A stretch of 7,867 nt of DNA from Nitrospirota bacterium (GTDB lineage: Bacteria; Nitrospinota_A; UBA7883; JACRGQ01), in the NCBI GenBank assembly GCA_024275775.1, contig JAJRYM010000067.1, positions 1-7,867 on the forward strand. The letters run 5' to 3'. The first letter of the stretch is position 1; each line of letters begins with the position of its first letter. The notes beneath the pieces are model-generated. The model was not told the origin of the DNA. It did not search any database and saw nothing but the letters and a program-made list of their open reading frames with translations. Made by a program: the position numbers and the translations under genes. Shown piece after piece: positions 1 through 6,150 of this stretch.

Positions 1-1
1 C

Positions 2-304
2 GTAACGGAGGAATCCCTTGTCGCAAGGCTTACTGGAAGAAGGACTTGCAAAAAGTGCGGTTTCGGGTATCATATAACGTTTTCACCTCCATCGAGAGAA
101 GGCATCTGCGACAGGTGCGGAGGGGAGCTTTACCGGCGCGCGGACGATAACGAAGAAACCGTAAAAAATCGGTTTGAGGTATACAGACAGCAGTCTGAAG
201 AATTGCAAAAATTCTACGGCGCGACCGGCAAATATAAACGCATTGACGGCGAGCGTGATGTAGATGTTGTTTTTAAGGATTTGGAAGAGATTTTAAGCGA
301 ATAA
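2..304 (+). CDS. adk: Adenylate kinase, C-terminal part (5' end outside window)
   Basis: The last 100 residues of adenylate kinase, which interconverts ATP + AMP and 2 ADP in the cytoplasm. The frame is open from base 2 to a TAA at 302-304, so roughly the N-terminal half, including the P-loop, lies upstream. The fragment begins just before the LID domain. The arginine-bearing RLTGRR segment is followed by two CxxC pairs (fragment residues 16/19 and 36/39), the four-cysteine zinc-binding LID found in many Gram-positive and some Gram-negative enzymes. The conserved RADDNEETVKNR segment follows, and then the C-terminal CORE helix. The next gene, map, starts 9 bases after the stop. The order adk-map-infA-rpmJ-rpsM is classical at the spc/alpha operon junction, and secY is expected upstream. 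Zinc binding is inferred from the cysteines. Confidence 0.97.
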   Translation, partial: VTEESLVARLTGRRTCKKCGFGYHITFSPPSREGICDRCGGELYRRADDNEETVKNRFEVYRQQSEELQKFYGATGKYKRIDGERDVDVVFKDLEEILSE

Positions 305-313
305 ATATGTTGT

Positions 314-1066
314 ATGATTATTTTGAAAACCCCGGAAGAAATAAAAAAGCTGAGGACGGCGAACCTGATTGTCGCCCGTGCGCTGGCTAAACTGAAAAAA
401 ATGATAGAAGCGGGCATTACAACTCTTGAGCTTGACAGCGTAGCTGAAAAAGCGGTGCGCGCGGAAGGCGCCAGGCCGAGTTTCAAGGGCTATAAAGGGT
501 TCCCAAGCGCCTTGTGCGCTTCCGTTAATCACGAGGTCGTTCACGGCATACCGAGTAAGCGGAAACTTAAGGACGGAGACATAGTAAAATTGGATCTTGG
601 AAGCGAGTATGAAGGCTATTACGGCGATTCGGCCGTTTCGGTGGCGGTTGGGGAAGTATCCGATCGGGCATTGCGGCTAATGGAAACGACCCGCGAGTCG
701 CTTTACAAAGGAATCGAACAGGCGCGAGCCGGCAATCATCTGTCCGACATATCGCACGCGGTCGGCTCTTTCGTGGAGAGCCGGGGCTTTTCCGTGGTGC
801 AGGATTATGTCGGCCATGGGATAGGGAGGGCGCCGCACGAAGATCCTCAGATTCCCAACTTCGGACCTCCGGGAAGAGGCCCTCTGCTGAAAGAGGGAAT
901 GGTTTTGGCTATAGAGCCGATGGTGAATTGCGGCACGCATCGCGTGGAACTGCTTGACGATAACTGGACCGTCGTAACGAAGGATAGAGAGCTTTCGGCT
1001 CATTTTGAGCACAGCATAGCGATTACGGAAAACGGCCCCGAGGTGTTAAGCGAACTTGACGGTTAA
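314..1066 (+). CDS. map: Type I methionine aminopeptidase
   Basis: Removes the initiator methionine from new proteins when the second residue is small. The 250-residue length is typical of short bacterial MetAP-I without an N-terminal zinc extension. All residues expected in the dinuclear metal site are present: Asp94 (KLDLG), Asp105 (GDSA), His168 (GHGIG), Glu201 (EPM) and Glu232 (FEHS). The substrate-contacting His77 (VVHGIP) is also there. They align with the E. coli set H79/D97/D108/H171/E204/E235 at a constant small offset. The ATG at 314 is the first usable in-frame start after the adk stop. No good Shine-Dalgarno sequence precedes it, so coupling to adk translation is likely. The infA start follows the stop by 2 bases. 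Confidence 0.97.
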   Translation: MIILKTPEEIKKLRTANLIVARALAKLKKMIEAGITTLELDSVAEKAVRAEGARPSFKGYKGFPSALCASVNHEVVHGIPSKRKLKDGDIVKLDLGSEYEGYYGDSAVSVAVGEVSDRALRLMETTRESLYKGIEQARAGNHLSDISHAVGSFVESRGFSVVQDYVGHGIGRAPHEDPQIPNFGPPGRGPLLKEGMVLAIEPMVNCGTHRVELLDDNWTVVTKDRELSAHFEHSIAITENGPEVLSELDG

Positions 1067-1068
1067 AA

Positions 1069-1287
1069 ATGGGGAAGGAAGATTGCATCGAAATAGAAGG
1101 AATGGTTTTGGAGGCGTTGCCTAACGCTATGTTTCGGGTGAAGCTTGATAACGAACACGTTGTCCTTGGCCATATATCCGGGAAAATGAGAAGACACTAT
1201 ATCCGCATTCTTGCGGGGGACAGGGTGATGGTGGAGCTTTCACCGTACGACCTTACCCGCGGAAGAATCACATACCGTTATAAATGA
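1069..1287 (+). CDS. infA: Translation initiation factor IF-1
   Basis: IF-1 binds the ribosomal A site during initiation, with IF-2 and IF-3. The product has 72 residues, the standard length, and is a single OB-fold (S1-like) domain. It carries the family sequence IEIEGMVLEALPNAMFRV near the N-terminus, then GHISGKMRRHYIRIL and GDRVMVELSPYDLTRGRITYRYK at the end. The start lies 2 bases after the map stop and has no clear ribosome binding site (the nearest purine run, GAGG near 1040, is too far away), which points to translational coupling with map. The stop TGA at 1285-1287 overlaps the GAGG that serves the next gene, rpmJ. Everything seen is typical of the family. Confidence 0.97.
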   Translation: MGKEDCIEIEGMVLEALPNAMFRVKLDNEHVVLGHISGKMRRHYIRILAGDRVMVELSPYDLTRGRITYRYK

Positions 1288-1294
1288 GGTTTGC

Positions 1295-1408
1295 ATGAAA
1301 GTCCGCGCATCAGTAAAGCCGATCTGTGAAAAATGCAAGGTTATCAGGCGCAAAGGCGTAGTTCGCGTTATTTGTGAAAACCCAAAACATAAACAGAGAC
1401 AGAAATAA
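1295..1408 (+). CDS. rpmJ: 50S ribosomal protein L36, zinc-type
   Basis: A 37-residue protein of the large ribosomal subunit, short enough to be missed by length-filtered gene calling. Translation from ATG 1295 gives MKVRASVKPICEKCKVIRRK and ends in HKQRQK before TAA at 1406-1408. Cys11, Cys14, Cys27 and His32 form the C-x2-C-x12-C-x4-H zinc ribbon of the C+ type L36. A GAGG at 1286-1289 lies 5 bases before the ATG and overlaps the infA stop codon. Placement between infA and rpsM is the usual one. Genomes often also carry a zinc-free paralogue elsewhere, which this window cannot show. Confidence 0.97.
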   Translation: MKVRASVKPICEKCKVIRRKGVVRVICENPKHKQRQK

Positions 1409-1420
1409 CCGGGGGAAAAT

Positions 1421-1801
1421 GTGGCAAGAATAGCCGGTGTTGACATACCGAGAAACAAAAGAGTGGTTATCGGGCTTACGTATATTTTCGGAGTCGGCAG
1501 AAAGACAAGCCAGAGAATTTTAAAGGAAGCCGGCGTGGATGAAAGTGTGCGCGTGCACGACCTGTCCGACAGGGACGTGAACAAGCTCAGAACTATCATT
1601 GAAAAGCAGTTTACCGTTGAAGGTGATTTAAGACGAAACATCCAGATGGACATCAAGCGTCTTATGGAAATCGGGTGTTACAGAGGTATTCGGCATAAAC
1701 GCGGGTTGCCTGCTAGAGGCCAGCGCACGCGCACCAATTCGCGCACCCGCAAAGGACCTAAACGTACTGTAGCGCGGTCGAAAAAAGTTGCTAACAAGTA
1801 A
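1421..1801 (+). CDS. rpsM: 30S ribosomal protein S13
   Basis: S13 sits in the head of the small subunit, contacts the P-site tRNA with its C-terminal tail, and forms intersubunit bridges. The product has 126 residues, starting MARIAGVDIPRNKRV and containing LTYIFGVGR, both hallmark segments. The basic tail carries GLPARGQRTRTNSRTRKGP. The start codon is GTG at 1421, preceded by GGGGGA at 1411-1416. An ATG at 1419 is out of frame and does not encode S13. Only 12 bases separate rpmJ from rpsM, so the long S4-binding leader of the E. coli alpha operon cannot be placed in this gap. rpsK follows after 11 bases. Confidence 0.97.
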   Translation: MARIAGVDIPRNKRVVIGLTYIFGVGRKTSQRILKEAGVDESVRVHDLSDRDVNKLRTIIEKQFTVEGDLRRNIQMDIKRLMEIGCYRGIRHKRGLPARGQRTRTNSRTRKGPKRTVARSKKVANK

Positions 1802-1812
1802 AAGGAGCTAAA

Positions 1813-2208
1813 GTGGCGAAAAAGGATTCACGTGGCGGCGGCAAGAAAAAGAGCATCAGCGCTCCCGCAAATGGCGTAGCCCATATAAAAGCGTCTTTCA
1901 ATAATACCATTGTTACCATCAGCGATACGGTGGGCAATGTTATTTCATGGGCTTCCGCTGGAAGCCTCAACTTTAAAGGCTCGCGCAAAGGCACCCCTTT
2001 CGCCGCCCAGCTTGCGGCTGAAGAAGCGGCCAAAAAAGCTCTGGCCGCCGGCATGAAAAGGGTTGAGGTTAAGGTAAAAGGCCCCGGCGCCGGACGCGAG
2101 GCGGCAGTACGCGCCCTGCAGGCGGCCGGGTTTGAAATAGACGTTATAAGAGACGTGACTCCCGTTCCGCATAACGGGTGCAGACCTCCCAAGAGAAGAA
2201 GGGTTTAG
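1813..2208 (+). CDS. rpsK: 30S ribosomal protein S11
   Basis: S11 lies on the platform of the small subunit near the mRNA exit and pairs with S7 across the E site. The product has 131 residues. The core reads GVAHIKASFNNTIVTISD, then GSRKGTPFAAQLAAE, VKGPGAGREAA, and the family's C-terminal signature HNGCRPPKRRRV. The start is GTG at 1813 with a strong AAGGAG at 1802-1807, directly after the rpsM stop. The N-terminus has a short basic, glycine-rich stretch (residues 3-13), which is normal for the disordered S11 tail. The TAG stop ends 1 base before the rpsD start, so the two genes are almost certainly coupled. Confidence 0.97.
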   Translation: MAKKDSRGGGKKKSISAPANGVAHIKASFNNTIVTISDTVGNVISWASAGSLNFKGSRKGTPFAAQLAAEEAAKKALAAGMKRVEVKVKGPGAGREAAVRALQAAGFEIDVIRDVTPVPHNGCRPPKRRRV

Positions 2209-2209
2209 G

Positions 2210-2839
2210 ATGGCTACTTACAGAGATTCCGTCTGCCGGCTGTGCCGGAGAGAAAACACCAAGCTTTTCCTGAAAGGCGAAAGGTGCCTTTCCGCCAAGT
2301 GCGCCATTGACCGCAGAGCATACCCGCCCGGAATGCACGGCCTTTCAAGAAGAAGAAAAGTAAGCGAATTCGGCATACAGTTGCGCGAAAAACAGAAAAC
2401 CCGCCGGTATTACGGATTGATGGAACGTCAGTTTCACAATACTTTTAAGAAGGCCGCGAAAAAGGTCGGCATCACCGGTGAAATTTTCCTGCAGATGCTG
2501 GAAACACGGCTGGATAACGTGGTGCATCATCTCGGGTTTGCCGACAGCAGGCGGCAGGCCAGACAGCTTGTCTCGCACGGCCACTTGGCTGTTAACGGAA
2601 AAAGAGTGAACCTTCCTTCATTCCAGGTGAAAAAAGGGGACGTTGTTGAAGTGCATCAGGCAAGCCGAAAGAAAAAGATTTTCGAGAAGGTAATGGAAAA
2701 ACGGGCGAAGCTCTCGCCGGTCTCCTGGCTGGCATGGGCTGAAGGCGAACTGAAAGGCGAGGTGCTGGACATGCCGCGCCCTGAAGATGTGAAAATATCC
2801 GTAGAAGAACATTTAATCGTTGAGTTCTACTCAAAGTGA
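2210..2839 (+). CDS. rpsD: 30S ribosomal protein S4, zinc-type
   Basis: A primary 16S rRNA-binding protein that nucleates assembly of the small subunit body; in several bacteria it also represses its own operon. The product has 209 residues, the usual length. Cys9, Cys12, Cys26 and Cys31 in the N-terminal region form the C-x2-C-x13-C-x4-C cluster of zinc-containing S4 forms, followed by YPPGMHG. The S4 RNA-binding domain spans about residues 98-160, with ETRLDNVVHHLGFADSRRQA and VSHGHLAVNGKRVNLPS. The C-terminus ends in the conserved HLIVEFYSK. The ATG at 2210 follows the rpsK stop by 1 base and is served by GAAGG near 2198-2202, inside the rpsK 3' end. Zinc binding is inferred from the cysteines. 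Confidence 0.97.
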   Translation: MATYRDSVCRLCRRENTKLFLKGERCLSAKCAIDRRAYPPGMHGLSRRRKVSEFGIQLREKQKTRRYYGLMERQFHNTFKKAAKKVGITGEIFLQMLETRLDNVVHHLGFADSRRQARQLVSHGHLAVNGKRVNLPSFQVKKGDVVEVHQASRKKKIFEKVMEKRAKLSPVSWLAWAEGELKGEVLDMPRPEDVKISVEEHLIVEFYSK

Positions 2840-2848
2840 GGTGCGAAA

Positions 2849-3838
2849 ATGAAAATGGTTTTAAGTGATCTGGTAAGACCTCAAAGACTGGACCGTATAG
2901 AAGCGGCCGAAGACAGGACTTACGCGAAGTTTGTGGCCGAACCGCTTGAAAGAGGTTTTGGAATAACCGTCGGCAACTCGCTGAGAAGGTATCTTCTTTC
3001 CTCTATTCCGGGCGCGGCGATTGTCGGCGTGAAGATAGATGGAATACATCATGAATTTTCAACTCTTCCGACTATTTATGAAGACGTTTCGGACGTGATA
3101 CTCAATATCAAGGAGCTCGTGGTAGAGCAGGATACCGATGAACTTCAGACGCTCGTTATCGATGCAAGCGGCAAGAAGGAAATATGCGGTCGGGATATAA
3201 AATGCCCTCCCGGAGTGCGCGTTGTAACCCCGGATGTTCATATCGCAAGCCTAATGGACAGCAGTTCCACTTTTAAGGCGGAGCTGTACTCCCGTTCCGG
3301 GCGGGGATACGTGCCGTCCGAGGACATCATCCTGGATGAAACGGATATCTCGGTTGTGCCGATTGACGCCAATTTTTCGCCCATCCTAAAGGTCAACTTT
3401 AAGGTGGAAAAAACCCGCGTGGGACATTCGACGAATTACGACAAACTGATTCTTGAGATATGGACGAACGGAACAGTTAACCCGGAGGATGCGGTATCGC
3501 TGGCGGCAAAACTTCAGCGCGATCACATGCTTCTTTTCATGAACGTTGAGGATGAAATCAGCATCCCCAAGCCTGAAGCCAAGGCTGAGGTTAAAAAGCC
3601 GTCCATTAATCTTAACAGGAGCGTGGAAGAACTCGAGCTTTCCGTGCGGTCGTACAACTGTCTGCAGAAGGCGAATATCAAAACCATCGCCGAGCTTGTG
3701 GAAAAAACCGATACGGAAATGCTCAAAACCAGAAATTTCGGCAGAAAATCGCTTAACGAAATCAAGGCGATTCTTGTCGATATGGGGCTTAATCTTGGCA
3801 TGACCAAGGAAGAGATAGCCCAGCACACACAGGAATAA
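2849..3838 (+). CDS. rpoA: DNA-directed RNA polymerase subunit alpha
   Basis: Alpha dimerises to seed RNA polymerase assembly and contacts UP elements and activators. The product has 329 residues, the normal length. The N-terminal domain (about 1-235) has the dimerisation signature EPLERGFGITVGNSLRR at residues 31-47, followed by LLSSIPG. An acidic/lysine-rich linker (about 236-255) leads to the C-terminal domain (about 256-319). There Arg267, Asn270, Cys271, Gly298, Lys300, Ser301 and Glu304 match the E. coli DNA-contact residues R265, N268, C269, G296, K298, S299 and E302, so UP-element recognition should be retained. Two ATGs are possible (2849 and 2855). The first is preferred because GAGGTG at 2838-2843 lies 5 bases before it. 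Tandem TAA stops occur at 3836-3841. Confidence 0.97.
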   Translation: MKMVLSDLVRPQRLDRIEAAEDRTYAKFVAEPLERGFGITVGNSLRRYLLSSIPGAAIVGVKIDGIHHEFSTLPTIYEDVSDVILNIKELVVEQDTDELQTLVIDASGKKEICGRDIKCPPGVRVVTPDVHIASLMDSSSTFKAELYSRSGRGYVPSEDIILDETDISVVPIDANFSPILKVNFKVEKTRVGHSTNYDKLILEIWTNGTVNPEDAVSLAAKLQRDHMLLFMNVEDEISIPKPEAKAEVKKPSINLNRSVEELELSVRSYNCLQKANIKTIAELVEKTDTEMLKTRNFGRKSLNEIKAILVDMGLNLGMTKEEIAQHTQE

Positions 3839-3857
3839 TAAACGGAGAAACCTGAAA

Positions 3858-4286
3858 ATGCGGCACCTGAAAAGCGGAAGAAAACTAAACATGAGTAGCT
3901 CGCACCGGAGGGCCATGTTTCGCAACATGGTAACCTCTCTGCTGGAATATGAAAGAATCACCACCACTCTCGCTCGCGCCAAGGAGCTAAGAGGTATCGC
4001 CGAAAGGATGATAACGCTTGGTAAAAAGGGAGATCTTGCCTCCAGAAGGAGGGCTTTAAGCTATATTCAGGGCAAGGGAGTTGTGCACAAGCTTTTTGCG
4101 GCGCTTGCCGAAAGGTACGCAGAAAGAAACGGCGGCTATACCCGTGTCCTGAAAACAGGCCGCAGGGCGGGAGATTCCGCTCCTATGGCCATCATCGAGC
4201 TTGTGGACAGGGATCCGTCAGCCGCTCCAAAACGCAGAATCAAGCGGGTCGAGAAGGAAGAAACAGCTCCGCCGCCAGGCGCGTAA
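3858..4286 (+). CDS. rplQ: 50S ribosomal protein L17
   Basis: L17 lies near the peptide exit tunnel of the large subunit. The product has 142 residues. The conserved start MRHLKSGRKLNMSSSHRRAM is followed by NMVTSLLEYERITTTLARAKE, the two segments that define the family. GGYTRVLKTGRRAGDSAPMAIIEL, split here only by name, marks the conserved C-terminal core (residues about 94-117). The last 25 residues or so are a basic then acidic/proline-rich tail of the kind that varies between phyla. CGGAG at 3843-3847 is the likely ribosome binding site, 10 bases before the ATG. It is the last gene of the alpha operon, as usual. The next gene, on the opposite strand, ends only 24 bases away. Confidence 0.96.
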   Translation: MRHLKSGRKLNMSSSHRRAMFRNMVTSLLEYERITTTLARAKELRGIAERMITLGKKGDLASRRRALSYIQGKGVVHKLFAALAERYAERNGGYTRVLKTGRRAGDSAPMAIIELVDRDPSAAPKRRIKRVEKEETAPPPGA

Positions 4287-4310
4287 GACCTTTCCGCTTC
4301 AACAGATTTT

Positions 4311-5063
4311 CTAGAGACTCATACTCTTCAGCAACATCTGCGTTCCGATGAAAAACAGCCAGACCAGAATGGCCAGTTTCATAGGCCGGTGCGGGATGTG
4401 GTTTACAGCTCTGGCTCCTATGGCCGAGCCGAACACGCCCCCGATAGAGAGCGTAAGCAGAAGCGGGTAATCGATATTCCCCATCCCCATGTGAAGCGCG
4501 CCGCCGATGGCGGAGAGTATAAGGCCGAAAAGAATATGGGTTCCGATGATGTTCGAAAGCGGGAGTGACGTGGCGAAAATAAGAAGAAGCGTGCCGAGCG
4601 CCCCCGCGCCGACCGACGAAAACCCGACCTCGGCTCCGATAAAAAATGAAAGCCATGGAATAATCTCATGCTTGTCTATTCCGTGCTCGCCCGCTTTCCT
4701 GAACAGCAGTACGAGATTTAAAAATGCGGAAAGCAGGATTAAAATACCCACAAACGCTATAAGATAAATCTTGAACTGCTCGTTTCTGCCGAGCATCTCT
4801 ATGAGCAAAGCTCCGGTGAGAACGCCGGGTATGCCTCCCGAAAGCATATTTTTGAGGATATCGAAGTGTATGTTCTGCTGGAACGCGAAAGATATCCCGG
4901 CTGGAATCTTGACGATAGTTCCGAACAGGAGCGAGGTGCCTATGGCGATTATCGGGTCGAGGCCTAGATAGAAAATAAGCACCGGCGCGGCTATAGTCCC
5001 GGCGCCGACGCCCGTCAATCCTATGACGAAAGCTATAAAAAACCCGATAACTGCAGTTGCCAT
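4311..5063 (-). CDS. TauE/SafE-family (DUF81) membrane permease
   Basis: A 250-residue, strongly hydrophobic protein with about seven to eight predicted membrane segments and no signal peptide. It has the internal duplication of the family: GLTGVGAGTIAAPVL (residues 15-29) with GTSLLFGT (42-49) in the first half matches GFSSVGAGALGTLLL (147-161) with GTHILFGL (174-181) in the second. Family members are proposed to carry sulfite, sulfoacetate, taurine-derived anions or other organic acids, and direction is rarely proven. The placement after an assimilatory sulfur operon makes a sulfur oxyanion such as sulfite the best guess, but this is inference. The ATG at 5063 is preceded by AGAGG with 8 bases spacing. 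An intrinsic terminator separates it from cysH, so it may have its own promoter, although no clear one is visible. Confidence 0.9.
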   Translation of the reverse strand: MATAVIGFFIAFVIGLTGVGAGTIAAPVLIFYLGLDPIIAIGTSLLFGTIVKIPAGISFAFQQNIHFDILKNMLSGGIPGVLTGALLIEMLGRNEQFKIYLIAFVGILILLSAFLNLVLLFRKAGEHGIDKHEIIPWLSFFIGAEVGFSSVGAGALGTLLLIFATSLPLSNIIGTHILFGLILSAIGGALHMGMGNIDYPLLLTLSIGGVFGSAIGARAVNHIPHRPMKLAILVWLFFIGTQMLLKSMSL

Positions 5064-5121
5064 ATATTACGCCTCTACCCGCACGGAACGGCAACAACCG
5101 CCACTCCGCATTACTTCCCCT

Positions 5122-5158
5122 AAAAAAAGCGGATTTGAAAAACCCTTTGTGAAATCCG
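5122..5158 (-). terminator. Rho-independent terminator after cysH
   Basis: Read on the minus strand, a 7-bp perfect stem CGGATTT/AAATCCG (arms at 5152-5158 and 5130-5136) with a 15-base loop is followed by one C-G step and seven consecutive Ts (5122-5128). It begins 2 bases after the cysH stop codon. The T-run occurs only in the minus-strand direction, so it should end transcripts of the reductase-tusA-cysH operon before the permease gene. The loop is longer than in the strongest terminators, so some read-through is plausible. Confidence 0.8.
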
Positions 5159-5160
5159 GT

Positions 5161-5865
5161 TCAGGTAGTCGGTGCGGTATCCTCTTTTAGAGGGCGGGTA
5201 TGAATGCCGCATTCGCCGCCGCACTTCGATGTGCCTACCCATCTGCCGTCCCGTTCGTTGTCGGAAGCGGTTATGGCCGTGCACGGAGCGCATCCCAAAG
5301 AGCGCAAACCAAGCCCGTACAGCGAATTGACCTTAACTCCGTGAAGCGCAAGATACTGCCAAATCTCTCTCTCCTTGAAAAGAAGTATCGGGTTCAGTTT
5401 GACGAGGTCTTTGTCCCGGTACTCCACCTCCTTGTAGTCGGTGCGGGTTCTTCCTTCCGTGCACCGGAGACCGGTTATCCAGCATTTTACGTGCATCTCG
5501 ACAACAGCCCGCTTGACCGGCTCCACCTTGTAAATATCGCAACATCTGTCGGGATCCGTTTTATAAATATCTTCTCTTGGCTTGTCGGACTTAAATACTT
5601 GCAGGTTTGGATATTCCTTCGTAATCCAGTTCATGTAATCTATGGTCTGCTGTGGCTTGAACGGCGTGGTGATGATAAAACCTCTGGCGTTAGGGTTTAT
5701 CCTGACGGCCATATCCCACACAACCATGGAATCCTTGCCAAGCGAGTTGGCGACAACGGCGTCGTCGCCGAACTTGTCGAAATATTCCCTTATAAGATTT
5801 TCAGCCCGCTCCACTTTCTGTCCGAAGTGCAGGCTGTCAACCAGCGCTTTGTAATCTTCACCCAT
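5161..5865 (-). CDS. cysH: Iron-sulfur APS/PAPS reductase (CysH family)
   Basis: Reduces adenylyl sulfate (or 3'-phospho-adenylyl sulfate) to sulfite plus the nucleotide in assimilatory sulfate reduction. The 234-residue product has an N-terminal PP-loop nucleotide site SLGKDS (residues 41-46). The tandem cysteines 108-109 (DRCC) and the CxxC at 192/195 (GCAPC) make up the CC...CxxC [4Fe-4S] signature. The catalytic cysteine of the ECGIH tail motif is Cys219. The four cluster cysteines favour APS as substrate, although some cluster-bearing enzymes accept PAPS. The ATG at 5865 is chosen because GAGGAG lies 8 bases upstream. An in-frame GTG at 5874 would add three residues but overlaps that GAGGAG. 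The gene lies 24 bases after the TusA-like gene, and an intrinsic terminator follows its stop. Confidence 0.93.
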   Translation of the reverse strand: MGEDYKALVDSLHFGQKVERAENLIREYFDKFGDDAVVANSLGKDSMVVWDMAVRINPNARGFIITTPFKPQQTIDYMNWITKEYPNLQVFKSDKPREDIYKTDPDRCCDIYKVEPVKRAVVEMHVKCWITGLRCTEGRTRTDYKEVEYRDKDLVKLNPILLFKEREIWQYLALHGVKVNSLYGLGLRSLGCAPCTAITASDNERDGRWVGTSKCGGECGIHTRPLKEDTAPTT

Positions 5866-5889
5866 CTGTTTCACTCCTCAATTAAATTG

Positions 5890-6150
5890 TTAGCCTTCTC
5901 CTCCGCCTTTCAATATCTGAATGCGGAAATGGTTTTCATCTTCACGTTTGACACTTTTTATAAGATGCCCTTCGTCCTTCATCTGAATGGAGATGCTTCT
6001 CAACGATTCTCCCGCCTGGCACAACACCTCCAGCACCTGCCCGTCTTCCAGCGAATCGAGCTTCTTCTTGGTAAGGATGAATGACATCGGGCAAACCTCT
6101 TCGCAGATATCCAGAAATTCACTAATCTTCAAATCGGCTTCCTGACTCAC
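5890..6150 (-). CDS. TusA-family sulfur carrier/sulfurtransferase-like protein
   Basis: An 86-residue protein of the TusA/SirA fold family, whose members carry sulfur as a cysteine persulfide between enzymes. The hallmark CP dipeptide is at residues 20-21 (EEVCPMSF), followed by the expected helix and by DGQVLEVLCQ, then GHLIKSV. The usual CPxP reads CPMS here, so the second proline is missing, and a further Cys16 stands four residues before the catalytic-type Cys20. The start is GTG at 6150, overlapping the TGA stop of the upstream reductase in a GTGA arrangement. GAGGA lies 7 bases before it. Tight coupling to the sulfite reductase and CysH suggests it handles the sulfide or sulfur product, or helps hand it to biosynthetic enzymes. 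That role is inferred; a redox or regulatory role is not excluded. Confidence 0.87.
   Translation of the reverse strand: MSQEADLKISEFLDICEEVCPMSFILTKKKLDSLEDGQVLEVLCQAGESLRSISIQMKDEGHLIKSVKREDENHFRIQILKGGGEG

Noticed and set aside
1419..1421. ATG at 1419 as a possible rpsM start
   Set aside because: It is out of frame with S13; the GTG at 1421 gives the conserved MARIAGV N-terminus.
1791..2192. A 133-codon minus-strand open frame opposite rpsK
   Set aside because: Antisense to S11 along its whole length; the alanine/proline-rich translation reflects rpsK codon use.
3386..3982. A 198-codon minus-strand open frame across the rpoA/rplQ junction
   Set aside because: It is antisense to two essential, highly conserved genes; the translation is rich in F, L and R, as expected for an antisense shadow.
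4240..4656. A 138-codon minus-strand frame running from rplQ into the permease gene
   Set aside because: It overlaps the permease in another frame on the same strand and enters rplQ. The permease frame has membrane segments and family repeats, and this one has none.
5200..6084. A 294-codon open frame on the plus strand, opposite cysH and the tusA-like gene
   Set aside because: It spans two well-supported minus-strand genes and their gap, has no recognisable motif and no good ribosome binding site. The length is best explained by codon bias of the opposite strand.
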